Source: Camillea tinctor (Eukaryota; Ascomycota; Sordariomycetes; Xylariales; Xylariaceae). From it: 64,000 bases of DNA. The stretch spans positions 1,118,945 through 1,182,944 of the forward strand of contig MU394054.1 in assembly GCA_022578605.1 (NCBI GenBank), given 5' to 3'. The notes below the pieces were generated by a model. The model was not told the origin of the DNA. It searched no databases and saw only the letters and a list, made by a program, of their open reading frames with translations. The position numbers were made by a program, and so were the translations under genes. Below are positions 1 to 12,299 of this stretch, in pieces; the first letter of the stretch is position 1, and every line of letters starts with the position of its first letter.

Positions 1-673
1 GCTTATTGGCTATACAGATGTAGTTTTTATGATGGAGGCGTCTTGGTTTCGTGAAGTGATGAAGTGTTGAAATAATGGGGGTAGTTCATATAATGTTATC
101 TAGGTCAAGAGGGAAGTTAATACAATTGAAATTATATACCTTGTACATCAACCCTAGAGTATGCAATTACAATAATATACCATAGTATAGGACCTATTTG
201 TGTAAATGCGACTTGTCTCGGTGTAAGCATTATTTTGTTGTTGAGTTATGCCACTTTATCAGAGGAAGCACACGAAGAGTGTTTTCATCCTATACCTATG
301 CAGTATAGGTTCTGCGTAGGCACTAAATGTTCCATTCAGCACTAGCGGGATCCACTAACTAAAGGCCGGCAGCACTAGCGATTGGCGGGCCAAATCAATC
401 TAATGACCGCATGCCAATCGCGTGCTAGTACAGTAACCCAAGTTAGTGTAGTGTAGTTAAGAGGGATCTTTAGGATGAGCAAATTCAGATAGAGTACCTA
501 AGGTATGTTTTAGAACTCACTTTTGTCTATTGATCTAAACCGAGCCAGCATATTGTATGAAAAAAAATTTATAGAATTGGAGCACGATATAGTTTATAGA
601 GCTGCCGGTTAATTACCCCTTTTCTCTGACAAAAAAAAAAGTTCAATCACCAATTAGGTATAAATCGTCAACA
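1..673. other. Intergenic DNA, no gene seen
   Basis: AT-rich DNA upstream of the fRMsr gene. I see no convincing coding frame, tRNA or known repeat. The last 60 bases before the start codon hold an A-run (about 630-640) and would be the 5' leader of the next gene. Confidence 0.5.
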
Positions 674-1781
674 ATGGTATGAAGTGTTGGACGGGCTATT
701 TGATCCCTTATTGACCTTTGCTCTCATTTACTTTTCTACCCTTCCCCTTTCTAGACTCACTTCTCATATTGATACGTACTGTTGCTTTACAGGTTCACGC
801 GGACGCATCCAACTTTGCCGAAGGGGTGACCAAGGAACAGGCATACACGCAAGTCCTGTTACAGGCCGAGGGTCTCTTTGACGGCCAGAGAAACTGGGTT
901 AGCCTTGATTTATCTTCCTTCTTCCTTTTCCGTATCTACTTCCTTTCCTTATAATGACGATATAAAAATACTCATTATACCTTGACGTTAGGTTTGGTAT
1001 GTCGATGTGGTCCACAAACACATATACACACACATATGCATACATATGCGTACGGACACTAGACACTTCTTGTCTTGTTCTCCCCCTCTCTCCCCGGCCC
1101 TTCCGGTATCTACCTCGTATGCAAAGCACGGACTAATGACGACAAAAGCAACCTAGCCAATACAGCATCGCTGCTATGGCACGCCTACAAATCGCTACCG
1201 TCGCCGAGTAGACAAGTAAACTGGGCAGGTAGGTACATAGCGTTATCCCCTACCACCCCTCTCACATTACCGTTATCGCCACAATCTCTCTATCTCTCCA
1301 CCAAGTCTAGAACCTGGGTTTGGATGGGTTGTATCTGGTTTTTCCGGTTTTTCTCCTTTTCTTTTTTGGGAATTTCCCATGTAAACCGCCCTTTGCTGAT
1401 CCTCCCTTTTCCGATATAGGTTTCTATACGCTAGACCCCCAGAAGAAGGGTGCCAGCCCGCAGCAACAGCTCGTACTCGGTCCCTTCCAGGGCAAGGTAG
1501 CCTGCCAGACCATCGCTTTTGGCAGGGGCGTTTGCGGAGCCGCAGCGGCGACGCGGACAACGCAGCTGGTCCCAGACGTGGAACAGTTCCCCGGTCACAT
1601 CGCATGCGACGGGGATAGCAGGAGCGAGATCGTGGTTCCCATCGTGACAGGGGAGGGGGACGAACGCCGGCTCGTGGCGATTATCGATGTTGACTGCGCC
1701 GATCTGAACGGGTTCGACGAGGTAGACAAGAAGTATCTTGAGCAGCTAGCTGAGCTGCTCGCAAAGGGCTGTGACTGGTGA
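674..1781 (+). CDS. Free methionine-(R)-sulfoxide reductase (GAF family, fRMsr)
   Basis: Reduces free Met-R-sulfoxide to methionine, probably in the cytosol with thioredoxin; same family as yeast YKL069W and E. coli YebR. Proposed exons: 674-676 (ATG alone), 793-897, 992-996 (5-nt microexon), 1149-1228, 1420-1781, giving 184 aa. The GAF fold is clear: NWAGFYTLD, LGPFQGKVACQ, GRGVCGAAAA, GHIACDGDSRSEIVVP. The three family cysteines correspond to Cys93, Cys103 and Cys127. Length matches the family (about 165-185 aa). The start was chosen because fungal proteins begin M-V-H-A-D-x-x-N-F, which needs ATG joined directly to 793. The microexon is needed both to keep frame and to restore the W-V-C-N-L-A-N stretch expected from yeast; its upstream donor (GTTAGC) is weak. 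Function is very sure; the small exons are likely but unproven. Confidence 0.9.
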
Positions 1782-2694
1782 TGGAGATGGGCTGACACTA
1801 TACTCTAATATGTGATGTATTCATACACAGATGTACTTTATTCTGGTTGCCCTGCATACCTGGTGCTAGGTCTTATGCCAGCCATGGATTAGGAACGACT
1901 ATGATGAAATCGTACTTTGGTTTCTCCCAAGACAAATTGTTATCAAGTCAAGTGACCCTATCAGCTAATACATTGATACGAAATGAGATATGTACAAAAT
2001 AGCCAGGTTCACGGTTACGATGATGGTCAACCGAAGTTTGATATTGATAGCATAGCTATAAGAAATGAAAAACAAGACTGTGCCCTTCAGTCAAAAGAAG
2101 TTGATAATATCTAATAGAAGCGAAGCCCATATGCATTGTATATTATGGTCATGGTTTTGTTTGTTTATGCCTCTTATACTATATATTATAATTACCTAGG
2201 TATAGGAGATATAATGATAGCATTGCCTATAAGCTATGTCTAGGATGTAGGTAGGTAGTCGTTTGCTTAATCATCCAGGGATAAGTGATAGCATATAGGT
2301 CAGTATAGTATCTAACTAAGCTGCGTTCTGTAGATATATGCATCGGGACAAAGTAATAACCCCGGTACAGGAATGCGACTAATATCGGATAAAATACCAA
2401 ACGGTAGGGGCGGGGGGGGGGGGGGGGGGGCGGGGGGGCGGCGGGGGGGGGGGCGGGGGGGGGGGGGGGGGGGGGGGGGGGGCGTTTNNNNNNNNNNACC
2501 CCGGTAACGTTATGCGTCTAATCTCGGTTAAAATACCAAACTATCCCCCCTTCCCCCCCCCCCCCCCCCCCCCCTCTCTTCTTCTCCTCCCCCTCCACAA
2601 AGTCCAATAGAAGCGACTTCGGGATTGACACTAAATTCCCGATCTCGCAGACGTCAATTTCCCGAACCACCATGACATTGCCTTTGCCTTTGCC
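1782..2694. other. Intergenic DNA with assembly gap
   Basis: Terminator side of the fRMsr gene followed by AT-rich DNA to about 2340, then a damaged homopolymer and gap segment, then the CT-rich leader of the omega-amidase gene (2545-2694). No coding sequence seen. Confidence 0.6.
2359..2541. repeat. Near-duplicate 44-nt flanks around a G-run and a 10-N gap
   Basis: Positions 2359-2402 and 2498-2541 are imperfect copies of one 44-nt sequence; both begin ACCCCGGTA and end AAAATACCAAAC. Between them lie a long, nearly pure G tract (about 2407-2483) and ten Ns (2488-2497). The second copy runs on into a C tract (about 2545-2574). This looks like one locus represented twice across a failed assembly join, not a biological duplication. 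Confidence 0.7.
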
Positions 2695-3753
2695 ATGAGC
2701 CATTTCACGAGGACTTTGCGTCTGTTCACCAAGTCCTTGTCCTTTGCCGCCTTCACACCATTATCGTCCCAGACAGCAAGTCTCATCAGACCACCCCTCG
2801 CTCGCACCCGCACCCGCACCATGGCCACTTCCACCACTCCCTCTCCCGTGCTCAAGAAGCCCGTCAAGCTGGCCTGCATCCAGCTTGCCAGCGGAACCGA
2901 CAAGGGAGCTAACTTGTCACATGCGAGGGAAAAGGTTCTCGAGGCTGCTAAGGGAGGGGCAAATCTGATTGTTCTGCCCGAGTGCTTCAACTCGCCTTAT
3001 GGGTGTGACTACTTCCCCTCCTATGCCGAGACCCTGCTTCCGAGCCCGCCCTCCAAAGATCAGTCCCCTTCTTACCATGCCCTGTCCTCTATGGCTGCTG
3101 AGGCCAAGGCCTATCTCGTGGGCGGATCGATTCCGGAGGCTGACCCGGACCCTTCCTCTAAGAAGTATTACAACACATCGCTGATCTTTGGTCCCGATGG
3201 TGCTCTGCTGGCAAGTCACCGCAAGGTGCACTTGTTCGACATCGATATTCCGGGCAAGATCACCTTCCGCGAGAGCGACGTGCTGTCGCCAGGAAACAAG
3301 GTGACCCTGGTGGACCTGCCTGAGTACGGCCGCATTGCTGTAGCCATCTGCTACGATGTGCGCTTCCCTGAGCTAGCCACTATTGCGACGCGGCGCGGCT
3401 GCTTCGCCCTCATCTACCCGGGCGCCTTCAACCTCACCACGGGTCCGTTGCACTGGCGCCTGCTGGGCCAGGCCCGCGCCATGGATAACCAGATATACGT
3501 AGCCATGTGCAGCCCCGCGCGCGTCATGGACTCCACGTACCACGCCTACGGTCACAGCCTCATCGTCGACCCCATGGCCCAGGTCGTCACCGAGGCCGCT
3601 GAGGCCGAGGAGATCGTTACTTGGGAGCTCGATGGCGCCCGTCTAGACGAGACGCGCAAAGGCATCCCACTCTCGACTCAGCGCCGCTTCGATGTCTATC
3701 CCGATATCGGTGAGGGTAAGATCAGCTTTGAGGATCCCAACGTACCGAAGTGA
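2695..3753 (+). CDS. NIT3: Omega-amidase, nitrilase superfamily (Nit3/NIT2 type)
   Basis: Hydrolyses alpha-ketoglutaramate and alpha-ketosuccinamate to keto acid and ammonia, closing the glutamine transaminase cycle. Single exon, 352 aa from the first ATG. Nitrilase triad: Glu96 (LIVLPECFNSPYG), Lys177 (SHRKVHLFDIDIPG), Cys219 (AICYDVRFPEL). Further family blocks are GPLHWRLL, MCSPAR and YHAYGHS, all as in yeast Nit3 and human NIT2. The core aligns from about residue 54. Residues 1-42 are rich in Ser, Thr, Arg and Leu with no acidic residue and resemble a mitochondrial presequence. A second ATG at 2821 (Met43) sits where the cytosolic yeast protein starts, so two products are possible. Codon use is strongly GC-biased at third positions, as in a well-expressed gene. 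Yeast Nit2 (deaminated glutathione amidase) is a less likely match. Confidence 0.95.
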   Translation: MSHFTRTLRLFTKSLSFAAFTPLSSQTASLIRPPLARTRTRTMATSTTPSPVLKKPVKLACIQLASGTDKGANLSHAREKVLEAAKGGANLIVLPECFNSPYGCDYFPSYAETLLPSPPSKDQSPSYHALSSMAAEAKAYLVGGSIPEADPDPSSKKYYNTSLIFGPDGALLASHRKVHLFDIDIPGKITFRESDVLSPGNKVTLVDLPEYGRIAVAICYDVRFPELATIATRRGCFALIYPGAFNLTTGPLHWRLLGQARAMDNQIYVAMCSPARVMDSTYHAYGHSLIVDPMAQVVTEAAEAEEIVTWELDGARLDETRKGIPLSTQRRFDVYPDIGEGKISFEDPNVPK

Positions 3754-6700
3754 ATTAGAGCAAGAGAGAAGTGGAGGTAGCAGAAACTACATCTCGGTAA
3801 AAGGTGTTCGGATAGAGCATAGCTGGGGTCACATTAGAATTTTGCTGCCACTCGGGCTATTATTAAAAGAAAACGATATAGAGGGGGTTATCAAAGGCGG
3901 AAATCTCTTATTCTAAGGGATGAACGACTTTAGTAGTCTTACGATTTAAATCAAAATATCAAAAAGCGTAGTACAGCAAAAGACAAGTATAACCCCTAAT
4001 ACATATTCTGTGAATCAGAAAAGGAATTGCGGAAGAAAAAGAACGCCTTTGGAGAGGTAATAACGTGGATACAGGGCTTTGCGGGCGTGATAACCTTATA
4101 TTGTCTTCTTTTCTTTCAGCCGTCATAAATGGTAGGAAGAATAATAATATCGGCATAAGGCTAGCATACACTAATCAGTGTTCGCTTTTGTCACATGGAA
4201 TTTATTGCTTAAGGTCTCGAAGGCCCTATCACCAATGTTAATACGTTGACACTGGCTACTATTACTAGGAACGAAAGCGACCTACTACTCTCTGTTGTAT
4301 AGGACTATGAGAGACTCGATGTTGCCTTCAGTCTACGGCACCCAGCCATCATACTGTTTAAGTTAGAGAAAGACTTATAAGAAAACAAAGAGAATAATGT
4401 ATTGGTCCCCATATACTGCAACTAACTGTTTCCATGAAAAGAAAATATAATTTCTTGGAAAGTTGACACAACGCGATATACATCTGTCTACTCGAGCATT
4501 TATACAGTCCTTAGTTCCCTGAGCCTCTAAACCATTGCTCTCATAACTACTTATCTAACACTTATTAAGTTTTGCCACGAAGGACTTAGCAAGAACTTAG
4601 GTATTCCTGGTGCTATTCGGCGAGGAACTACAACTACGACTATATGAGGTATACACGCATACGCAGAATCCCTCTTTTTGTCCATGTGCCTTCTTGTCTG
4701 TTACCTCTACCAAATTTATGGGGTTTGTATATCTTGCCCACACTATTAACTCAATTGCTCTAGCTAAAACAAGATAATTACATTACCGTTGTTATATGAT
4801 CAGAGCAACCTTATTACAATAGTATATGCGCATTAAAAGATAAGAATTGTGTCAAGTAGAAAGCTGGGACGACCCGTCATAATCTTTAATTTTACTCGAA
4901 GGTAAAGCTAGACTTTCATTTCCCGCTTAATATCCTACCTATCTAGGTATGTATTTTGAAACCTTGAAAAGGGAGTATTCATGTGTGTATGACAGTAAAT
5001 TGAGTTATATTGTGCAGTATTAAAAGGTATCAAGTAGCGACGAGACGTGTTCTTAATCTGATGTGATGACAGTACGCATCAAATAAGTTATCTTATTACC
5101 AAGATGAAAGAAGAGATGTTCTCAGTGATTCCTAGAGCCACCTATCTAATTTATGTGGCCTGGAACGTTGTTGACCAGAGTCTAGATAATTAAATTATGT
5201 GTTACCACTGGTTCTAAAGTCTTATCATATAGCTTACCTTCATAATTTATAACAATATAGGAGGCTTGCTTATTATCACTTATATTTCATATAGTAATTT
5301 TCTAGTAGACGTTTGATCAGATCATATGTCTCCTCTTAATAGCTATGTCCATCTTATTGACTACCGTGTCTGATCTATTTTAGTTCAGTGTTGCTTACCT
5401 CGTATCTCCTTCATCACATCATTCACACACCGGGCTGTTTATATAGATGGACATATACCCTCCCTCCAAAACACTCACGCAGGGGAGCTAGAAGCAGGAC
5501 AAGGGTTATCGGGATCGATTGATATCGGCAAAATAAATAAGGGAAAACACCCATCTATAATAGCTGGAGAACCTTTTGGCAAGATTTCCCCCAAGCATAA
5601 ACACTACTACCAGTCAAATATGTTACGATAGATTTTCATGTTAGGGCTGGTTCTGATAGTCTATGAACGGACTGGACAACGGAGGCCCGGGAGGCGCACA
5701 GCCTTCCTACTCCAGCCCTCCCCAACGTTACGTTCAGCACTGGCCTTTCCCCATCCCTCCCACGGAGATTCAAAGGCCCCTTGCATACTACGCAATATAG
5801 TATTACATAATAGAGACCCTTACTCATATGCCGTCCCATCTACACACCCCATCATTATCTCGATGATGTTGGTTTCTACTAGGGTAGGAAGGGAAGGGAG
5901 GGGAGGGATTGAAACGTCAAGTGGGCCGATTCGGCCTGTTTCTAGACTCGGTTGGTTTAACTCGGTTACGTACACCAGATATCCGAGACGGGTTCAGATC
6001 CAACGGTGATCTGTGAACCAGAAAGCCTCATCTACATCAACCAACAGCTTGAAAATACCAAGGTTAGCCCCTTATCTATTTTGGGTAAGAGAAGCGACGG
6101 AATGAAGGCTATGTTCACTATGTGGCGTAGGGCAAGATCCATGGCGACACGGGTCAAGTCATAAGGAACGGCTATATGTGGAAATCCTTTCACATTGGGG
6201 TTAGGTGCATTAATGACAAAGTCCGAACAACACAAGTCTCGATAGCTAACATAGTAGGCAGGCATGTAGCAACACGTAGTGAAAAATGCATGCTGACAGT
6301 ATATACGGTGATAGCGGACGAGACCGGAGCTTACCCCTAAGCAGACAGTTTATTTCCTTCCAACACACGAGGCGGACGCGCTAACAACAGATTGACTGGG
6401 TCTCAGGCGGCGGTAAAGATTCTCCTGACTATAGGCGATGGATACGATTCCTTAGACACCCACGATCTGTAGAACCTGGCCAGATGTGATCTTCAGCGCT
6501 ATTCCCCCAAGCATACTGGCTATATTGCTGTGACCTTGGGAAGATATGTCTGGTCGCATTATGCCAAGTGCCCATCCTTAAGCCTCAGGCAGCCTATTCC
6601 TCGCGCTAAGCCCTATCACAAGGAGAGGTCTTACTTTGAGATCATGTCCTTGACGCATACATAACGCAACTTGAGAGACATACATACAATGTGGGTTTCA

Positions 6701-9700
6701 TTTGACGAACTAATACACTAGACAATGCAGCAAATATGAATGACTCTCGGGGTTTGGAAAGACTTAATACAAAACCGAACCCCCGTGGGATAATCCTTCT
6801 AACCTCGGTGTATATACCGTAAACCTAGGTCGACGATGTTGAGATGTCACCGAAACAGTGCAAAGGCCCGAATGAAATCCCTCGCTGCAACAATTTGCTT
6901 TTACGAAAAAAATGGATACGCATTTTACTAACAAACCAGGTAATAGATGAAATGCAACCTAGCCCTAGTTGCGTATCCAGCATTCTATATACCAGATCTG
7001 CGTTGTGTATATGCATCTAGCGGTACAGCATTGGCTGGGAGATATGGCCGTTGCGTGGATCGTGGACCATGTAGTGTCTGATCAACGTCTAATGAAGTAT
7101 CCTAATTATCGAGGATTGGGATAAGATAGACTCGAGGACAGAATCTAGAACATAGTGCGCTATGACTTCCAAGACTGCCTGGGTAAGTATCTACATGTCT
7201 CCTTCACTGACGAGGAGTGCGTTAGATGCCAACTTCTACCCATTTTTATAACCCCAATGTCGGCCCTTCTCCAACCAACAGATACACTGTAAGGGCTTCA
7301 CCTCCAGTGGCTCCGATGGGAGTGCCAGGTGGCATCATCCTGGAGGGTTTTGACGATCGCGTAGGTCATATCAATTCGATGAATGACCAAAGATGGCACC
7401 TACTCCGTCTCTTTGTTGATCTACTGCCATCGTCGACCAAGAGTACCGACGTTGAGGTTCGTCACAAATCATTTGGGCAGTGTCTCTAAGCGAGGGCCGG
7501 TGAGGCAAGCCACTCCTGTTGGACGAGATCCCGACACGGTGTCTAGGAGTAATCCTAGTTGACAACAAGAGAGTTCATCCGTCATCAGGAGAATACGGGT
7601 AGGATAGGATAGATATCCGATTCGATCAATGAGATCCCCCCGGGGGAAACACTCCCCCAACTCCAGTTCTCGTCACGAGAGAAGGTTATCTGCCACTAAC
7701 ACTGCAATATATCACATGCAGGGACTAAGACTGCGTCATGATTAGCCCATGTGGCGTTTTTATCCCAGAGAGAAGGACGCAAGAATGAGAACAAAAAGCA
7801 AATCGAAACAATCTATCACCCCCAGGTTCGGAGGATGCTAATTCGAGAGATCTAGCTTATGGGCTTGGCTGTACGACGCCCCCATCTTCCTCCTGTCTCT
7901 CCCTTCCCCCCCCTCCCTCAATTCCCATCCCCAGACCAAAAAAGTAGAGTACATAAGAGAGAAAAGAAGCCTGGTCCCTGGAGTTGCTGGATGAGAAGGC
8001 CAGGAACCCCCTGCGAGACTCGGTAAAATAATCGCTTTTTTTTAAGCTTCTGCATGGAACAAAAGGAAAGGGGAGAATAAAAAGCACATGATATCGGGAT
8101 CTGATCTCAGACGGAAAAAAAAATCGATTTATTATACATATGATAATGGGGGCGTCGACGAAGTTAAAAGAAACGACCACTCTTCTTTGGCCTATTCCTG
8201 ACCTACCCTTTTCCGTTGATTACTTCCCAATCGTAGCTAAGCGAGGCGAGCATGAACGCCATTCTCAGAATTCCTTTTTCCTCCCCCTTACAACGTATCT
8301 CACGAAAAAGAAAAAAAAAGAAGGATCACATAAGCTTCGCCCTTTTATAACCGTTACGTTGTATTCATTTAATGTACTAGGTCTCTATGTATACGTAGGT
8401 ATACACGGATACTTGCGTACGTGTTGATCTGTCTGTTTAAGAGGACAGAAGGAATAGAGGATGGTATGCCCGCTTACTGATTGCCGGCATTGCGTTATGC
8501 AAAAAGATGTTATAATCAATAATGGTGCACTCTGACTCTACAGGGAATGAAGTAAGGCGGGCGAGCAAAGTATACAAATCATCTAGCTGGGCAGACTAAG
8601 CATCTGGAGACGAGCTAGTGAGCGTTGGGATCTCTATAAACAAATACCTGAACTAGTAGCTCTATCCCTGGGGACGATAAGCTCTTTAGATCCATCTATT
8701 GTGGCGTTTTCGTGGAAAGATGATCGTTTTTTCTCTTTTTCTTTCTCATTTCATCTCACTCGAGGGATAGAGCACGATTGTCTCGGTTACCGGCTACCTG
8801 CATCTCGCCGGCCTCCCTTGCTTGAAGCCGGCAGATGACAACAGATATGGATTCCTAGCGGGGATGAGAGAGGGGCTGTCCGGGGGGGTTGAATGAGATC
8901 TCTCATCTGGTTTTGTCTCTTTGCAGGCAAACAAGATAATAAACCAAGTAACTAATAATCAGGAGGAAGAGTGAAGGGAGCAAGCGGCATCGAATAATAA
9001 ATGGTACTGTGCCCTTTCCTTTCCTATATCCTCGGGCCGGCTTCGTAGCGGTTGAGCGGTGGAAAGCATATATGAGCTATACATACTGCTGCCGCATACA
9101 TATGTAAGACATGGTTTATGAGCATGTTATATTTGATCCATCACGTCGGCTCGATTGAACGAGCTAGGATCGCTACTTGCCTGTTCATCTCAAAGCAATG
9201 GTGGCTAATTGATCCTATGTACCTTGTTCTGAGATGTGTACTGAGTATCCAAGGATCATGGGATTAGGTGAGAAAAACAGGGGGAAACAAAATGTGATAT
9301 GATAGTATAGATAAATGTGATGGATCACCGGGGCCAAGAGTGAGCCACCTCGGCACGAGTGGAAGAGCCCATCGCTATTCCGGACGGGAAGGTCCGTAGC
9401 GAGGGAAGCGTAGGATGTATTATGAACTATGCTTTTCTGACGAGAGACTGCGTAGAAATATACAGCATATACATAAGCACCTAAACGATCAAGGGCCATC
9501 ACCAAAAGCGATCACTTTAGAGGGGCAGAAAAAAAGGAAACAATATGACAAGGCTGAAATGGCGGCCGCTGCTATCACGCCACGAGGGGGCTTGGTCCTG
9601 TTAGGTTTCGTCTAACTGACTGCTTGCTTTGGCTCTCGGCCGCGCCGCACGGTCAAAACACGAGCCATAAATCGGCCGATGGTTTGAGTTGTCAGACTAC

Positions 9701-12299
9701 CTAGGTACTGACCATGCATGAGATCGGGATCTAGCATGTAAGAACCTCGATCTGATGATCTAACGAGGCTGCTATCAGCGCGGGGATGAGAGAGAAAAGG
9801 GATACCCGGAAGGCGAGGTACTAGCACGGTAGCTATGATGGAGGACTTGATCCTGTCGTGTAAGACAAGGCGAAGAGAAACAATAAAGGGACTATAGACT
9901 AACACGACACGGAGTATTGGACGTCGGAATGCGGCTCGGAAATGTGGGCCAGCACGTCTTCAACGGCTTTTCTCTCACTCTTTCCCTCTTAGGAGTCTCG
10001 CTCATGTTAGCCTTATGAGCAGTGGGAGCTGAGTCAAATGCAACGGCGCGCCATCTGTCCAATGGTTCGGGACAGTAGCATCGAAATTGGGGAGAGGGGG
10101 ATATATGGCCCGTTGTTTCCATACACATGATAACAATACAAAAATAAAGAACATACATATGTCGCCGACCAAAGGAAGAAAGGGGAAGGGGGGAAAGAAA
10201 AAAGGGTCTCTCCCCCTATATCTTACCACATAAGTTTCTCATAGGTAATGTATATATATATGTACATGCGTAGTAACGTGACTCGTCAGCTAGTTCTGCG
10301 TGTTGAGAACCCAAAGGTAAGAAATCGCGGTCTATCTACCTAGTGTAGCTACGTGTAAGTCACCAAGTAGGCTCTCACTTACAACTGACGATGGGACGGG
10401 CGGATGGGAATCTGGTAATCACACCATCTTCCTTTCCTATTTCTCCATTCTACTCTGCTTTCACCCATGTTATCCTAGACCTAGACTGATTACGTAGTGC
10501 GACATATACTTCCTTTTAAGAATTATAGCAATGATTTGCAGTAACGTTTCCCGGATGTGGCTCCGAACGAGCGAAAATAAAAAGGGACAACGAGAGGGAC
10601 AAAAGGAAAAAAAAAAGCACTAAAAAAGTTCATTTCCATGGGAAAGTAAGTAATATAAAAGGAAAAAGTGACAGGTAACAAAAAACCTCTTATTACCGCG
10701 ATTATGTAGGAATTGGCCTGGGTCAACAGACCCAGCCTTTTCCGAGCCAAGGGCAAAGACTGGTCTCTTCGGTCAGAAGGACGGCATCTACCCGCTTTCG
10801 AGGCTGATGGTGATGAATGGTGGTGGTGATGATGATGATGACCACGATGATGATGATAAGCCCCGTCCTGAAGGAAGAGAAGGAGAGAAACACGGAGGCG
10901 GGCTGGGAATGGGGAAGCAAAGCAGAAAAGAACCCTGGCAATGTTTATATCATACCCGTTCTCTCGCACATACTTTCCTCGCTTTCGCATTCTTACCCAA
11001 TAAGGGAAGATATAACCTCCATACGGAAAGAAGGAAAATAAAGAACAAATGGTAAAGGAAAGAAAGTCAGGTCAGCTCGAAACAAGCTAACCCAGATCCT
11101 GCAATGCATCTAACAGTAGAAAGATTCCGATCTCGCGTTTTTGGTCAAGGACCAGGTCCTGAGGGAAGTGCTTTAGCGATGGTGTCCTGGGTCTTCTTTC
11201 TCTCTTCCTTTATTTTGCCCTCCTATTCCTGCGGGCGTGGCACCAATAGGGGGCCTGAGTGCCCGGGAAGCCGGCTCTTCCCTCGCCTGATAAGCATGGT
11301 AAAGTGGAACTATGCGATCGTCGGAATCAGCCACAGCGTCGCATTCGGTTTTCCTAAGGGTCACATTTGGATTTCCATCGCGTTAGAGAGCTCATTACGT
11401 GACATCGATTTGCCCTTGGGGTCCCCTCCCTCCTTCTCCTCTTCCCTCTAAGAATGACCTCCCCCCCAGCTCCTCTTGCCCCCCCCCTTACCCCCCTACT
11501 CTACCCCTACTGGAAACCTTTACCACCCACCCCTAACACAATCTCCCATTTCCCACTCACCTTGCCTTGCCTGCCCGCTCCTCTCGCCGATCCGCTCAGA
11601 TGTTCGTTGACTTTTTCTGGGTCACCTATCCCCGCCTAGATGGTCTAGAATCTCTTAGACTCTCGCCCAGACGAATGATGACGACGAGGATCCAATAAAC
11701 CCGAGCCACGGAAAACGGTCGCAGACCATATGCATAATAAATACACGACATAGGCACTTATTTCCCTCGTGAAGATGACATGTCAGAAAAAAAAAAAGAC
11801 GCGGGTCCCCTCCACCCTACAGCGTTGTAGTGCAGCTGCTGTCAGGATGAGACAGCGCAGAGAAAGAGAGCAAGATAGTAGGGAGACAAAAAAATTCTGT
11901 ATCGTGTGTGCGGTCACTATGGTGTAATGCACATGTCCCCGTGTTGGCTCACACAGCATTACGGATCTGGGTTCGACGAACCACACACACCCGTCCTTTC
12001 CCCTTTTTTCACTTCTCCTCCCACCCTTTCCCCCTATCCTCTCCGCAAGAACGTAGGGGAATGCCGGTGCCCGCTTTTCGACGGCAATGCAGGAAAAACA
12101 AACAGGTTGAAAGGCTGCGGCAGGCGGATCCCGAAGCCGGGAAGCTTTCTCACGGCAAGGTCGCCCCGGGGAGGACAGACCTGTGACGGTTAGGCATCGT
12201 GGCATTACATGATGTGCTTATATATACCCACGTAACGAGAGAAGCGGGAGCATTAGGAACGGCCATAGAGAGGCAGACAGTTAGAGCGAGGGCAGTTTA
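3754..12299. other. Gene-free AT-rich intergenic DNA
   Basis: About 8.5 kb with only short open frames of biased, low-complexity composition (runs of His, Ser, Ile). 3.8-5.6 kb is especially AT-rich. 10,807-10,860 is a GGT/GAT-rich stretch. I checked for GAF, kinase, transposase and reverse-transcriptase motifs by eye and saw none. Non-coding RNAs cannot be excluded. Confidence 0.5.

Noticed and set aside
10807..11055. Asp/Met-rich open frames over a GAT/GGT repeat
   Set aside because: Translation of a low-complexity repeat in several frames at once; no domain.
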